Of a stretch of 12,684 bases of DNA, positions 1-6,794 are shown piece by piece (within the stretch, counting starts at the first letter, position 1; every line of letters begins with the position of its first letter). The stretch comes from Eubacterium sp. (GTDB taxonomy: Bacteria; Bacillota; Clostridia; Lachnospirales; CAG-274). The notes below the pieces were generated by a model. That model did no database searches. It was not told the DNA's origin and was given only the letters and a program-made list of their open reading frames with translations. The stretch covers positions 1 through 12,684 of the forward strand of contig JAJBVU010000092.1 of assembly GCA_020859645.1 (NCBI GenBank), in the 5' to 3' direction. Both the position numbers and the translations under genes were made by a program.

Positions 1-72
1 GGTTGTAGGGGTAGGGGCGGTGGGCTTACGCCGCCTTAAAAAACTCGAACCTGCAGTTTTTTCTACAACTTC
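1..72. other. Spacer downstream of the amidase, with repeat remnant
   Basis: No gene is seen here. Positions about 12-36 (GGGCGGTGGGCTTACGCCGCC-like) resemble the third hairpin of repeat module B, as at 7651-7672. An AT-rich inverted repeat, AAAAAACT at 38-45 and AGTTTTTT at 55-62, lies just past the amidase stop. On the minus strand it ends in a T-run, so it could act as a weak terminator, but it has almost no GC in the stem. The stretch is cut by the window edge. Confidence 0.35.
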
Positions 73-975
73 TCATTTCGTATTTATAATAACCGTTCCG
101 TTCTGATAGTCAATCTCCATCTTGCCCAAAGCCTCAGTTGTGTCCCTCAGCTTAGCAAAATTGTTTCCCTTTATGTTCACAGCATTAAGCTTTTTAGCCT
201 CTCCGTCAACACACACATCAATCTCTTTCACCGTGTTCTCAAGGCTGGGGGTTTTCGTGGCGGAGTTATACCCCACGTCAAACCCTTTTCCCGCCAAGTC
301 CGAAAGACAAATATAATTCTTTCCGTCCTTCAATATCCTGTTCACTGTATATACCGTTCCGTTTATCGTTATCGATGTTGTATCAACCACTTCTTCGTCA
401 GCCTCACTTTCTTCAAGCCTCGCCTTAAAATTCTTCCACAGGCTCAGCCTGTCCTCATTCACACACCAGGGGTTCGGGCAAACCTTCCCCGTTACGTTGT
501 GGTGCATAATCACGTTATCGATACCAATGCCGTGCTTTTCCATAAGATATTTTGTAAGCTCAACAGCCTTTTCCACTGCTGCATCCGTAAAATACCAGTC
601 CGTGTCACTTGCAGAAAGAGTGCTTGTATTGCTCTTACTGCTGCATATCTCTATTGAAATAGAATTTGCATTTGTGCATTTTCCGTAATGACTGCCCCCG
701 ACACTTGTTGCCGGCGAGCTGTAAAGCACTCCCCCAACCGCCCAGCAATATCTGTTTAAAATGTCCGGGTTGTACTGTACTATCGTCTCATCGTCCACTA
801 TATAATCCGCAGATCCCGACGCAGATCCGCCGCTGAAATATGCCGCTATGTTTTTAGCCGCTCCCGCTTTGCTGCTTGTCCCCGCCGTATAGTGCAGAAC
901 TATGTATTTTATGCTTCGCCCCGCCTTTGCCGTCGTGTTCACCGTACTCGTATGCTGTGTAATATTTATAGCCAT
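73..975 (-). CDS. N-acetylmuramoyl-L-alanine amidase (phage endolysin)
   Basis: This is the likely endolysin, which would cut the amide bond between muramic acid and L-alanine in peptidoglycan once the holin opens the membrane. Residues about 6-185 form an Amidase_2/PGRP-type domain. Zinc ligands are read as H28 (VLHYTAG), H158 (MHHNVTG) and C166 (GKVCPNPW), with K164 in the usual GKxCP motif. Residues about 200-300 look like a copper-amine-oxidase N-terminal-like stalk domain (KLRD..EALG.), a probable wall-binding or spacer module. There is no signal peptide, which fits holin-dependent release. I chose the ATG at 975 (MAINITQ), 1 nt past the holin stop; an in-frame GTG at 984 would overlap the holin. 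The family is clear; the role of the C-terminal domain is inferred. Confidence 0.92.
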   Translation of the reverse strand: MAINITQHTSTVNTTAKAGRSIKYIVLHYTAGTSSKAGAAKNIAAYFSGGSASGSADYIVDDETIVQYNPDILNRYCWAVGGVLYSSPATSVGGSHYGKCTNANSISIEICSSKSNTSTLSASDTDWYFTDAAVEKAVELTKYLMEKHGIGIDNVIMHHNVTGKVCPNPWCVNEDRLSLWKNFKARLEESEADEEVVDTTSITINGTVYTVNRILKDGKNYICLSDLAGKGFDVGYNSATKTPSLENTVKEIDVCVDGEAKKLNAVNIKGNNFAKLRDTTEALGKMEIDYQNGTVIINTK

Positions 976-976
976 A

Positions 977-1291
977 TTAATCACCGACTTTCAATTCGCT
1001 TATTTGATTTATAAGCTGCTTAACCTTATCATATCCTGTCATTGCTCCAATCCATATAACCACCGCCATAAGAAATACACAAACCACATTCCCTGTTGAA
1101 AACTCTATGCCTAAAAAAATATAGCTTGTTGTTGTCCCGATTAATCCAACACATACAGCACACACTCCGGCAATCACATTCGCCGAATATTCCACATCAA
1201 GCCCCTCACAAAATTTCTTCACTACCTCAGTAAACAATGAAGTAACCGCCGACAACACTGTTACAAGCGTTAAAAATAATTCAATTGTCAA
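977..1291 (-). CDS. Phage holin-like membrane protein
   Basis: A 104-residue hydrophobic protein with three likely membrane segments (about residues 4-20, 38-61 and 67-86) and a short charged C-terminal tail (YDKVKQLINQ). Size, topology and position directly before the amidase support a holin that would form the membrane lesion releasing the endolysin. The start is TTG, 1 nt after the stop of the upstream membrane-protein gene. An AAGGGGG ribosome binding site sits 9 nt upstream, inside the end of that gene, so the two are probably translationally coupled. No earlier ATG is available in frame. I cannot assign a numbered holin family by eye. Confidence 0.8.
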   Translation of the reverse strand: MTIELFLTLVTVLSAVTSLFTEVVKKFCEGLDVEYSANVIAGVCAVCVGLIGTTTSYIFLGIEFSTGNVVCVFLMAVVIWIGAMTGYDKVKQLINQISELKVGD

Positions 1292-1292
1292 A

Positions 1293-1865
1293 TCAACCGT
1301 CCCCCTTAACCTTATCCATCATCTCATCTCCATATGTAGACCTCAGCTTAATCAAATTTTCTTTTTTACTTTTATCAAAGTAAAAGCCGGTTCCCGTTGC
1401 AAACGCCGTATAAGCAGAAGGTATAAGATATGTCAACGGTGCAGTATTGTCCGTTTTCCACATCAGGAGCATTGCAAACAAGGTTACGCCGACAGTAATC
1501 ATAAATAATATAAGAAAAACAATTTTCGAAAACTCAAATTTTTTTTGCCAACTTTTTTGGCAACTTGTTGCTCTGTTTGTTGCTCTATTTGTTGCTCTAT
1601 TTTCCTCTCCTCCGCCGACAGCCTCTTCCTCGCCGTCAAGGTTTTTCCCCGCCGAAGGCGCATTAGCCTTCGGTTCGCTTTCCCCCACATTCACATCATC
1701 TTCTCTACTGCGTCGCAGCAAACTCCACTCGTTTGTTTCTTCCTTGCAGTCAGAAACAAGACTTTGCTCCGTTGCTGCTCCTTTTTCGCTGAAGACCTCA
1801 GTCTTCAGCGATTGCGGCTCCGCCGCTGTTTCATACTCCGCTAAATTTTCCTCCAACTTCTTCAC
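1293..1865 (-). CDS. Phage membrane protein with in-frame repeat insertion
   Basis: The conserved-looking part is C-terminal: a basic KKFEFSK stretch, two membrane segments (about 115-136 and 143-163), then a charged tail. This layout is common in small phage membrane proteins next to holins; the function is unknown. Residues about 14-52 are encoded by a copy of repeat module B (1711-1826) that keeps the frame open. Residues 89-100 are three NRAT units from a 12-bp tandem repeat. The N-terminal 100 residues are therefore low-complexity, repeat-derived sequence in front of a conventional protein. The GTG at 1865 lies against its ribosome binding site, whereas the TTG at 1856 has AAGGAG 8 nt upstream and may be the true start. 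The stop is 1 nt before the holin start. Confidence 0.65.
   Translation of the reverse strand: MKKLEENLAEYETAAEPQSLKTEVFSEKGAATEQSLVSDCKEETNEWSLLRRSREDDVNVGESEPKANAPSAGKNLDGEEEAVGGGEENRATNRATNRATSCQKSWQKKFEFSKIVFLILFMITVGVTLFAMLLMWKTDNTAPLTYLIPSAYTAFATGTGFYFDKSKKENLIKLRSTYGDEMMDKVKGDG
1567..1602 (-). repeat. 12-bp tandem repeat, three units, coding
   Basis: Three consecutive 12-bp units GTTGCTCTGTTT/GTTGCTCTATTT (plus strand) encode Asn-Arg-Ala-Thr three times in the membrane-protein gene. Only one base differs among units. Because 12 is a multiple of three, copy-number change by slippage would keep the reading frame. Confidence 0.9.
1711..1826 (+). repeat. Module B copy inside a coding sequence
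   Basis: Begins CGTCGCAGCAAACTCC and carries the B landmarks in order: GTTTGTTTC hairpin arm, CTCCGTTGCTGCTCC connector, hairpin CGCTGAAG/CTTCAGCG, then hairpin GCGGC/GCCGC. Compared with the copies at 6795 and 9400, the arms differ in sequence but still pair. It is read in frame by the minus-strand membrane-protein gene and lacks module A. Confidence 0.8.
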
Positions 1866-1933
1866 TCCTTCTCAAGCCTCCCCTTGAGGGGAGGTGTCGG
1901 GCTTTGCCCGACGGAGAGGTGTAACACTTTCAT
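1862..1933 (-). other. Short ORF (23 codons) running through module A
   Basis: An ATG at 1933, with GGGTGAGAG just upstream, opens a 23-codon frame. Its first few codons precede module A and the rest are translated from A. Its TGA overlaps the GTG of the membrane-protein gene (GTGA). It could be a leader peptide or a gene start cut off by the repeat; nothing in the product suggests a function. Confidence 0.2.
1874..1922 (+). repeat. Module A copy (subtype CCTCCCC)
   Basis: Hairpin CCTCCCC-TTGA-GGGGAGG, then hairpin GTCGGGC-TTT-GCCCGAC, ending GGAGAGGTGT. It shares subtype with the copies at 4571 and 6913. It separates the 78-residue gene from the downstream membrane-protein gene. Confidence 0.9.
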
Positions 1934-1959
1934 CTCTCACCCTTTAGAACTCTATTCAA

Positions 1960-1982
1960 GTTATTCGGAAAAACCGAACAAC
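1960..1982. terminator. Short hairpin after the coiled-coil gene
   Basis: TTCGG-AAAAA-CCGAA, extended by GTT/AAC across one mismatch, lies 3 nt beyond the stop of the 78-residue gene. There is no T-run after it on the minus strand, so it is only a weak candidate for transcript-end or stability structure. Confidence 0.25.
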
Positions 1983-1985
1983 TGC

Positions 1986-2222
1986 TTAATGCTCCTTCTC
2001 CAAGTCCTCAATTCTATGATTTGCTACCTTCATCTGCTCTTCCAAAACAGACTCCTCTTTCTCAAGCTCGTATATCCTCTCAATAAAATTGTTGTGCTTT
2101 TCAACCTTCTTCTCCAAGGTCTCTAACTTCTGCTTAATAAGGGCATTATTCGTAAATGCCCCGAATATCGCCCCTACTCCCGATCCTACCAACGCCATAA
2201 ATGCCACAATTATTTCACTCAA
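1986..2222 (-). CDS. Membrane-anchored coiled-coil phage protein
   Basis: A 78-residue protein with an N-terminal membrane segment (about residues 4-24, Gly/Ala-rich) followed by a heptad-patterned charged helix to the end, including KVEKHNNFIERIYELE and VANHRIEDLEK. Short proteins of this type sit near holins in many Bacillota phages and recall XhlA-like lysis accessory proteins. I infer a role in lysis or membrane anchoring. The TTG start has GAGGAG 8 nt upstream. A diverged copy of its first 25 or so codons lies immediately upstream, interrupted by two C modules. Confidence is good for the gene, modest for the role. Confidence 0.75.
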   Translation of the reverse strand: MSEIIVAFMALVGSGVGAIFGAFTNNALIKQKLETLEKKVEKHNNFIERIYELEKEESVLEEQMKVANHRIEDLEKEH

Positions 2223-2274
2223 AAAAATCGCTCCTCTGCCTATTATTCACAAATGCCCCGAATATCGCCCCTCT

Positions 2275-2358
2275 TCAGAACTTTTGCTTACGCAAAAGCG
2301 GCTGCCTTGAATTTTTCTACGAAAAAATCAAGGTGACCGTCGGACTTCTTTCCGATTC
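2275..2358 (+). repeat. Module C copy 1, with nested D hairpin
   Basis: TCAGAA, hairpin CTTTTGC-TTAC-GCAAAAG, an AT-rich D hairpin CCTTGAATTTTT-CTAC-GAAAAAATCAAGG, and the terminal hairpin CGGA-CTTCTT-TCCG ending in ATTC. It interrupts the gene fragment between its GGAGTA and GGGGCG blocks (minus-strand sense). Confidence 0.85.
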
Positions 2359-2383
2359 TACTCCGCTGCCTATCAATGCCATA

Positions 2384-2474
2384 TCAGAAGTTTTCCTAAC
2401 GGAAAACCCGGGCTTACTGCGATTTTTTTCTTCGAAAAAATTCGCAGTGCCCGTTCGGACATCTTTCCGATTCC
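2384..2474 (+). repeat. Module C copy 2, with nested D hairpin
   Basis: TCAGAAG, hairpin TTTTCC-TAAC-GGAAAA, D hairpin CTGCGATTTTTT/GAAAAAATTCGCAG, terminal hairpin CGGA/TCCG, end GATTCC. Removing it rejoins the gene fragment so that it matches the intact gene, with at most one base left over, so a long target duplication is excluded. Confidence 0.85.
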
Positions 2475-2498
2475 TAATGCCACAATTATCTCACTCAC

Positions 2499-2660
2499 GT
2501 CGCACCAAACTCCTTTCGCTTGCTTCTGTGCAAGCACAAAATCAACGCTCACTCCGTTGCTGCTCCTCTTTCAACCAAAGCCTATCGTCTTTGGTTGAGC
2601 GCGCCTACGGCGTAAGGCTCCCCTTGAGGGGAGCTGTCTGCGTAGCAGACTGAGAGGTGT
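2499..2660 (+). repeat. Full composite element B+A
   Basis: Starts GTCGCACCAAACTCC directly at the GTG of the gene fragment. Order: short hairpin TGTG-CAAG-CACA, connector CTCCGTTGCTGCTCCTC, hairpin ACCAAAG/CTTTGGT, hairpin GCC-TAC-GGC, then module A (2614-2660) with GCTCCCC/GGGGAGC and CTGC/GCAG. On the minus strand its end reads AAAGGAGTTTGGTGCGAC then GTG, so it supplies a Shine-Dalgarno sequence. It fills most of the gap at 2223-2712. Confidence 0.9.
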
Positions 2661-2726
2661 TATTATTCCGTCAAAGTTTCTTATATCTACCTCTTTCTGC
2701 TCACTCGAAAATTTAACCCTTTTCAT
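2571..2726 (-). pseudogene. Phage ORF truncated by a B+A element
   Basis: An ATG at 2726 overlaps the 3' end of the ArpU-like gene and has AGGGG 9 nt upstream, the pattern of a coupled next gene. The first 22 codons (MKRVKFSSEQ..FDGII) look like ordinary protein. Reading then runs into module A and continues through repeat sequence to a stop at 2571. I read this as the surviving N-terminus of a gene cut by the repeat. The original product is not recognisable. Confidence 0.45.
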
Positions 2727-3336
2727 TTGTCTTTTCCCCTATGTATTTTTCATATAATTCATTTATGGTCTTGCTCATTTCATCCAGCTGTTCCTTCAGC
2801 TTTTCAGCACTCACTTCTTCCCATTGGTGCCGGTCTTTGTCCTTTTTCATTTGTTCGTCCCTCCTTTTATACCATCCGCACATTAAATCCAAAATCTTAT
2901 TATGCCTTCTAAAACACGTTCTCGGGCTTATATATACATTCATAGCTATATACTCCCAGCTTTTCTTTTTAACGTATCTCAGCCTTACAATTTTTTGCTC
3001 AAGACTGTCAAGGCTCTCTATAAAGCTGTCAACTTCGGCTTTTCTGTCCCTTTCGGCTCTGATCCTCTCCTCCGCAAGCCTTATTTCCTCTTCAAAAACA
3101 GCTACATTTTTAACAGCTGCTTCTTCTGTGGGCTTATGTATTCCCGAATCTTTGGGCATACCGTCAAAGCTTACCCCCTTTAAGCTTCTGTTGTGTTCAA
3201 TTTTGAGCCTTATTTCTCTTATTTCCTCTTCAATTCCGGCGATAATCTTAATGTAATCCGCCCAATTTCTGAGCCTTCTTTCTGCTTCTTTTCTATTCAT
3301 TCCTTGCGCCGCCTTCATCATTCGGTCTTGTACCAT
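2713..3336 (-). CDS. ArpU/DUF1492-like phage transcriptional regulator
   Basis: A 207-residue, highly charged helical protein. Residues about 109-152 (SLEQKIVRLRYVKKKSWEYIA..ISPRT..RRHNKIL) read as a sigma-70 region-4-like helix-turn-helix, typical of ArpU/DUF1492-type regulators thought to control late genes in phages of Gram-positive hosts. Coiled-coil segments flank it (about 33-50, 75-110 and a C-terminal one). The ATG at 3336 has AAGG 9 nt upstream but overlaps the portal by 44 nt. An ATG at 3300 (MNRKEAERRLR), which also matches usual starts in this family, is an alternative. Such genes normally precede the terminase; here it follows the portal. Confidence 0.7.
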   Translation of the reverse strand: MVQDRMMKAAQGMNRKEAERRLRNWADYIKIIAGIEEEIREIRLKIEHNRSLKGVSFDGMPKDSGIHKPTEEAAVKNVAVFEEEIRLAEERIRAERDRKAEVDSFIESLDSLEQKIVRLRYVKKKSWEYIAMNVYISPRTCFRRHNKILDLMCGWYKRRDEQMKKDKDRHQWEEVSAEKLKEQLDEMSKTINELYEKYIGEKTNEKG

Positions 3337-4546
3337 TATTCAATACCTTGCCTTCCTTAAAATTATAGGCGGCGTTAGTATTGGGCGTATAAATAACCCC
3401 GCTTTCCGGGTCTATAAATACCGACGCCAAATTCTCCCTCATCCAGTTAAATCCGCAGGGTGCCAGTCTGAGCCTGTCCCTTGCCTCGTCTATCTGCATA
3501 AGGTTCCCCTCTACCGCCAGCTTAAGCCCTTCCACCTGTCTCTTAAAGTCCCCGTTCATAGTCTCCGAAATGTCCGCCTGCCAAAAGTACCCGGTTTTCT
3601 TTTCCTTCTCCGTCAAAAGTGAGTGGTTCAAAGCCCCCTCAATCTCCCGGCATACAGGCAAAACCCTGGTTGTTATCCAGTTCCTCATTTCCTCTTCCTT
3701 GGCTGTCCCCTCTCTTATTATTTCGGGAACTCCTATAATTTCCCCTACGTCCCGGCTTATGCCGTCATACAGGTCTTTAAGCTGCATCTCCGTCACGCTG
3801 TCCGCCGCCGGTGTAAAGGTTACGCCGTTTTGTAAGAGTAATATCTGTGTGTCCGCCGATGTATAAAGCTGTTTGAACTTTGCCTTAAGCTCATTAAAGA
3901 CCTCTTGTTTTACAACCTTGTCCGTCTGCAAAAAACCTTTTTTCATTCCTCCGGCGGATATGCTTATTCCCAAAAGCCTAAGCATACCGTTAAGCAGCTT
4001 TGCCACAAGTGCATTCTCTCTGCAAAGCCCCTCGCCCTTAATGCCGTCTCTTCCTCTTCTGACTATCCTTAGGAAGTCAAATTCGTTATAGGTTCGGCTG
4101 CCTGCGCTGTATAAAACTTCCCTGAATATAGGGTCTCCGTTCTGCATAATCCCAATATCCCGGCTGTCCACATATCTCAGGCTCTTAACCTCGTTTCTCC
4201 GCTTTTCTATGAATATATATCCGTTTCCGTTAAGCAGCCAGTCCTTAATCCAAGCCTTTTTCATACCGTACCCCGAAAACAGGTCTCCCCCGTCTCCGTT
4301 AAAAAGCTCCTCCCGCTTGTCCGTTTCGCTTACAAGCCTTCCGTTTGCTTCCCTGTGATACAGCTTATAAACCGCTCCCGCTGCCGCCGTGGTTATTATG
4401 TCAACACTTGCGGCTACCGACGGAATACTCATAATTATCTCCTGGCTGACGCCGTCCTCTCCCATAATTGCCTTTAAAAGCTCCGCACTCATCTCCGGGC
4501 TGATTATGGTTTCCGCCCTTGCTTCTCTTTTACTGAATAATCCCAT
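3293..4546 (-). CDS. Phage portal protein (HK97 type)
   Basis: A 417-residue protein of normal length for the HK97-type portal family, which forms the dodecameric ring at the capsid vertex through which DNA enters. Recognisable features are the short N-terminal GLFSKRE start, the conserved early block with VAASVDIITTAAA, the WLLNGNGYIFIEK strand region, YDGISRDVGEIIGVPEII in the core, and the conserved NW..TRVLPVC.EIE segment. The ATG has AAAGG 11 nt upstream. Its 3' end overlaps the ArpU-like gene, and a module A copy separates it from the zinc-ribbon gene upstream. The order terminase, zinc ribbon, portal is the normal local arrangement. Confidence 0.93.
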   Translation of the reverse strand: MGLFSKREARAETIISPEMSAELLKAIMGEDGVSQEIIMSIPSVAASVDIITTAAAGAVYKLYHREANGRLVSETDKREELFNGDGGDLFSGYGMKKAWIKDWLLNGNGYIFIEKRRNEVKSLRYVDSRDIGIMQNGDPIFREVLYSAGSRTYNEFDFLRIVRRGRDGIKGEGLCRENALVAKLLNGMLRLLGISISAGGMKKGFLQTDKVVKQEVFNELKAKFKQLYTSADTQILLLQNGVTFTPAADSVTEMQLKDLYDGISRDVGEIIGVPEIIREGTAKEEEMRNWITTRVLPVCREIEGALNHSLLTEKEKKTGYFWQADISETMNGDFKRQVEGLKLAVEGNLMQIDEARDRLRLAPCGFNWMRENLASVFIDPESGVIYTPNTNAAYNFKEGKVLNNGTRPNDEGGARNE

Positions 4547-4570
4547 TTAAACCACTACCTTTCCCCCGCC

Positions 4571-4620
4571 TTAGCCTCCCCTTGAGGGGAGGTGTCGGGC
4601 AACGCCCGACGGAGAGGTGT
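4571..4620 (+). repeat. Module A copy between zinc-ribbon gene and portal
   Basis: CCTCCCC-TTGA-GGGGAGG and GTCGGGC-AAC-GCCCGAC hairpins, end GGAGAGGTGT. It begins 4 nt after the zinc-ribbon stop codon (minus-strand sense) and ends about 24 nt before the portal start. Confidence 0.9.
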
Positions 4621-4624
4621 AAAA

Positions 4625-4798
4625 TCAAATATTCCAACTAAGCACTTTTTCGCCGCAGCAAGGACATTTGCATTCATATATAAATGCTTTAAAAAGCACT
4701 CCTGTATCTTTACATTCATCTTTATCGGCTTCAAACTCACAGCCGCACTCCGTACAAATAAATTTTACGGTATTTACCCCTTGTTTTATAATTCTCAT
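4625..4798 (-). CDS. Small zinc-ribbon protein
   Basis: A 57-residue protein with CTEC near the N-terminus and CKCPCCGEK near the C-terminus, giving a likely four-cysteine zinc ribbon. Similar Com-like or zinc-ribbon proteins occur in phages between terminase and portal genes; their role is not well defined, so I give none. I chose the ATG at 4798 (MRIIKQG), preceded by AGGTGG. An in-frame GTG at 4831 would overlap the terminase. The two genes are closely spaced and probably coupled. The stop is 4 nt from a module A copy. Confidence 0.65.
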   Translation of the reverse strand: MRIIKQGVNTVKFICTECGCEFEADKDECKDTGVLFKAFIYECKCPCCGEKVLSWNI

Positions 4799-4818
4799 AA
4801 TCCACCTACTTACTTTCC

Positions 4819-6495
4819 TTATATCAAACACAAATTTTCCGTCTCATAGAGTTCAGCTTGTTGGAGTAGATATATAGCATTTATCAACGCCACAACCATA
4901 TCTACCTTCCCGTCAGACCTCTTTTTATTAACATACCTGTTCAAATTCGTGTCATACGTACACCTTGCGTTCGAAAAGTTATCCTCAAGCAGCTTATTTT
5001 CCTCATACCTAAACTCATCGTTTAAAACAAGCTCTTCCAAATACTTTGTTGCCGAATGTAAAACCTTGCTGTACTGCCCTACCTGAACCATTTCATACCC
5101 CTCTGTCTCAAGTCTTTGAACCGTTGCCAAAGCATTATACCTGTCATAGCCTATCTGCTCTATCTCAAGTCCCAAGTCCCTTTCAAGGGTTAAAATGTAA
5201 TTTTCCACAAGATTATAATCTATAACATCTCCGCCGCACTCAATACAGTGTCCGGCGATTATTTCGCTTCTGTAATCAAATTCCTCTTTTTTTGTCTTAA
5301 TCTCTGTCCTCTCCGAGGGTATAAACCCAACCCCTCCGGCATATACCTTTCCCCCTTCACGGCATACCCACATAACCGAGGTATTATCCGTTGTTACGGA
5401 GAGGTCAAAGGCTGCATATACTCTTTTGCCCTTCCAAAAGTCTTTTTCATAAACACATCTGCATTTCTTCACTGCCTCCACATCTATGTAGCCCTCTGTT
5501 CCGAGCCCCTTATAATATATGTTGCAGTGCTTACATAAAAAGTTTGCTTTCTTGTTTTCATACATTCCCGCCAGCTCTCTCGATTCCCTGAGAGACGCGA
5601 AAATATATTTGTTGCCTACCGATGCCGGGTTCGCCTGGTATAAAACATTGTCGTTTTTCTCCCATTCGCCCCTAATCTCTTCGTCCGGCTCAAATAACAG
5701 CGCAAAATATCTCTTTCCCGACCCCTTTTCGTTCTTACTGGTCAGAACCTTCTTTGCCCTGTCTACCTCGTCTATAAAGACGTTGGCGTTGTTTTCGTAC
5801 TGTGTTGATATAATAATCCCCAATTTGTTTTTAAGCGTTATCTGAGAGCTTCTCATCGCTTCAACCGGGTATGCGTCCAAGTCCCCCGCCTCGTCCGCCA
5901 AAAACATATTGGCAAGCTTACCGTCTAACTTGTCCCTGCTGTATGCCAGCGGTGTATAGCTTGTGTCCGAATAAAGACAAATTATTTCGTCCCGCTTTAT
6001 CTTAAAAAAACCTTCCGTTTCGGGAGAGGATTTTATTATCTTTTTGGCTGCCAAAAATAACTCGTTTGAAAGCCTGAAGTCCGGTGCAACGGAAAAAAAT
6101 CTCGAATACTTCGGCTCTGCTATAAGCCCCACTAAGAATATAACCGCCGATACGAATGTCTTAAAATTCTTTCTGCCTATCTCCAAAAGGGCAGTCTGAT
6201 AATACCTTGAATTGTCCCTTGCGCTTTTTGTGCAGAATACGGCTGTTATTAAAAACCATGCATAGTCCTCTAAGCCCTCTCCCAGGCTGACCCCTAAATC
6301 CGGGTGCATAAACAGCCCCAATATCTTCTCAAGGGTTACAAGAGATTCCTGACTGACATATGCTTCAGAGTCCTTTCCGTCCGCTATCTTAATCCATCTC
6401 TCCGCCTGCAGCTTAACATACTTTCCCGTTTTCTTATTATTCTTTCTCCTTGCCCATAAACAATACTTGTAGGCTCTCGTCGTCGCTATCTTCAT
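4819..6495 (-). CDS. Phage terminase large subunit
   Basis: The DNA-packaging motor: an N-terminal ATPase and a C-terminal nuclease that cuts concatemeric DNA. In its 558 residues the Walker A-like motif is EIGRKNFKT (105-113), the Walker B motif is MFLADE (D201, E202), and the nuclease acidic residues are likely D364 (AAFDLS), D451 (IGYDRY) and D532 (GKVDMVVALINA). Length and motif spacing fit Terminase_1-type large subunits and all key residues are present. The ATG has GGAGG 10 nt upstream. No small terminase gene is in the window. The gap upstream holds a disrupted B module, a C module and an A module. Confidence 0.95.
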   Translation of the reverse strand: MKIATTRAYKYCLWARRKNNKKTGKYVKLQAERWIKIADGKDSEAYVSQESLVTLEKILGLFMHPDLGVSLGEGLEDYAWFLITAVFCTKSARDNSRYYQTALLEIGRKNFKTFVSAVIFLVGLIAEPKYSRFFSVAPDFRLSNELFLAAKKIIKSSPETEGFFKIKRDEIICLYSDTSYTPLAYSRDKLDGKLANMFLADEAGDLDAYPVEAMRSSQITLKNKLGIIISTQYENNANVFIDEVDRAKKVLTSKNEKGSGKRYFALLFEPDEEIRGEWEKNDNVLYQANPASVGNKYIFASLRESRELAGMYENKKANFLCKHCNIYYKGLGTEGYIDVEAVKKCRCVYEKDFWKGKRVYAAFDLSVTTDNTSVMWVCREGGKVYAGGVGFIPSERTEIKTKKEEFDYRSEIIAGHCIECGGDVIDYNLVENYILTLERDLGLEIEQIGYDRYNALATVQRLETEGYEMVQVGQYSKVLHSATKYLEELVLNDEFRYEENKLLEDNFSNARCTYDTNLNRYVNKKRSDGKVDMVVALINAIYLLQQAELYETENLCLI

Positions 6496-6512
6496 ACATT
6501 TGTTTCCTCCTT

Positions 6513-6702
6513 CGTCGGAACCAAGATGTACTGCGAAGCTCCTCCTCTTTCGTTTAAATCCCTTCGGGCTTTAAACGATGTCAGAAGTTTTGCTTACGCA
6601 AAACCGAGCTAAAGCTCGCCCGATTTCTTTCGGGTTCCAAGCGGCTTCGCCGCAAGGCTCCCCTTGAGGGGAGCTGTCGGGCAAAGCCCGACTGAGAGGT
6701 GT
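6513..6702 (+). repeat. Composite B-C-A element with shortened B
   Basis: Starts CGTCGGAACCAAG and retains the CTCCTCCTCTTTC connector and the hairpin GTTTAAA/TTTAAAC, but the first B hairpin is missing. Module C (6581-6638) is inserted just before the third hairpin GCGGC-TTC-GCCGC. Module A (6654-6702) follows with GTCGGGC/GCCCGAC. It lies between the gp10 remnant stop and the terminase ribosome binding site. Confidence 0.85.
6581..6638 (+). repeat. Module C copy 3, inserted in a B module
   Basis: TCAGAAG, hairpin TTTTGC-TTAC-GCAAAA, hairpin CGAGC-TAAA-GCTCG, terminal hairpin CCCGA-TTTCT-TTCGGG, end TTCC. The terminal stem differs from copies 1, 2 and 5 (CGGA/TCCG) yet still pairs. Confidence 0.85.
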
Positions 6703-6706
6703 AAAC

Positions 6707-6793
6707 TCACTTCCCGAAATCTCTTACTAATTCGTCAGCGAAAGCGTCGCAAGCTTGCTCCCATCTCGACTGATAATTCGCTCTTGCTGTCTC
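6707..6793 (-). pseudogene. 3' remnant of a second gp10-like gene
   Basis: Encodes the last 26 or so residues of a gp10-like protein: ARANYQSRWEQACD, then AFADELVRDFGK and a stop. The intact neighbour ends ARENYQSRWEQACD, NFADELVRDFGK. The proteins are nearly identical but the DNA differs at many silent positions, so this is not a recent duplication. It is cut off exactly at the start of the B+A element at 6795. Confidence 0.88.
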
Positions 6794-6794
6794 T

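Larger units (their letters stand above)
2245..2498 (-). pseudogene. Diverged 5' fragment of the 78-residue gene, split by two C modules
   Basis: Three blocks match the first 25 or so codons of the gene at 1986-2222: 2474-2498 (GTG AGT GAG ATA ATT GTG GCA), about 2359-2383 and 2245-2274 (ATGCCCCGAATATCGCCCCT is identical in both). Between the blocks sit C modules at 2275-2358 and 2384-2474. The start codon is GTG, preceded directly by GGTGCGAC from the B module. Only the 5' end is present, so this is a truncated duplicate or a remnant of a replaced allele. Confidence 0.8.

Noticed and set aside
1447..1887. 146-residue plus-strand ORF, rich in Ser and Phe
   Set aside because: It is the antisense shadow of the membrane-protein gene, with a composition typical of a reversed acidic/basic gene and no start signals.
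1874..1922. Module A as ordinary Rho-independent terminators
   Set aside because: The hairpins are GC-rich but no T-run follows on either strand, and the flanking sequence GAGAGGTGT is conserved, which terminators would not need.
3362..3367. Minus-strand TATAAT inside the portal gene as an internal promoter
   Set aside because: There is no -35-like hexamer at suitable spacing upstream.
4555..4740. 61-residue minus-strand ORF across module A
   Set aside because: It overlaps the zinc-ribbon gene in another frame and half of it is repeat sequence.
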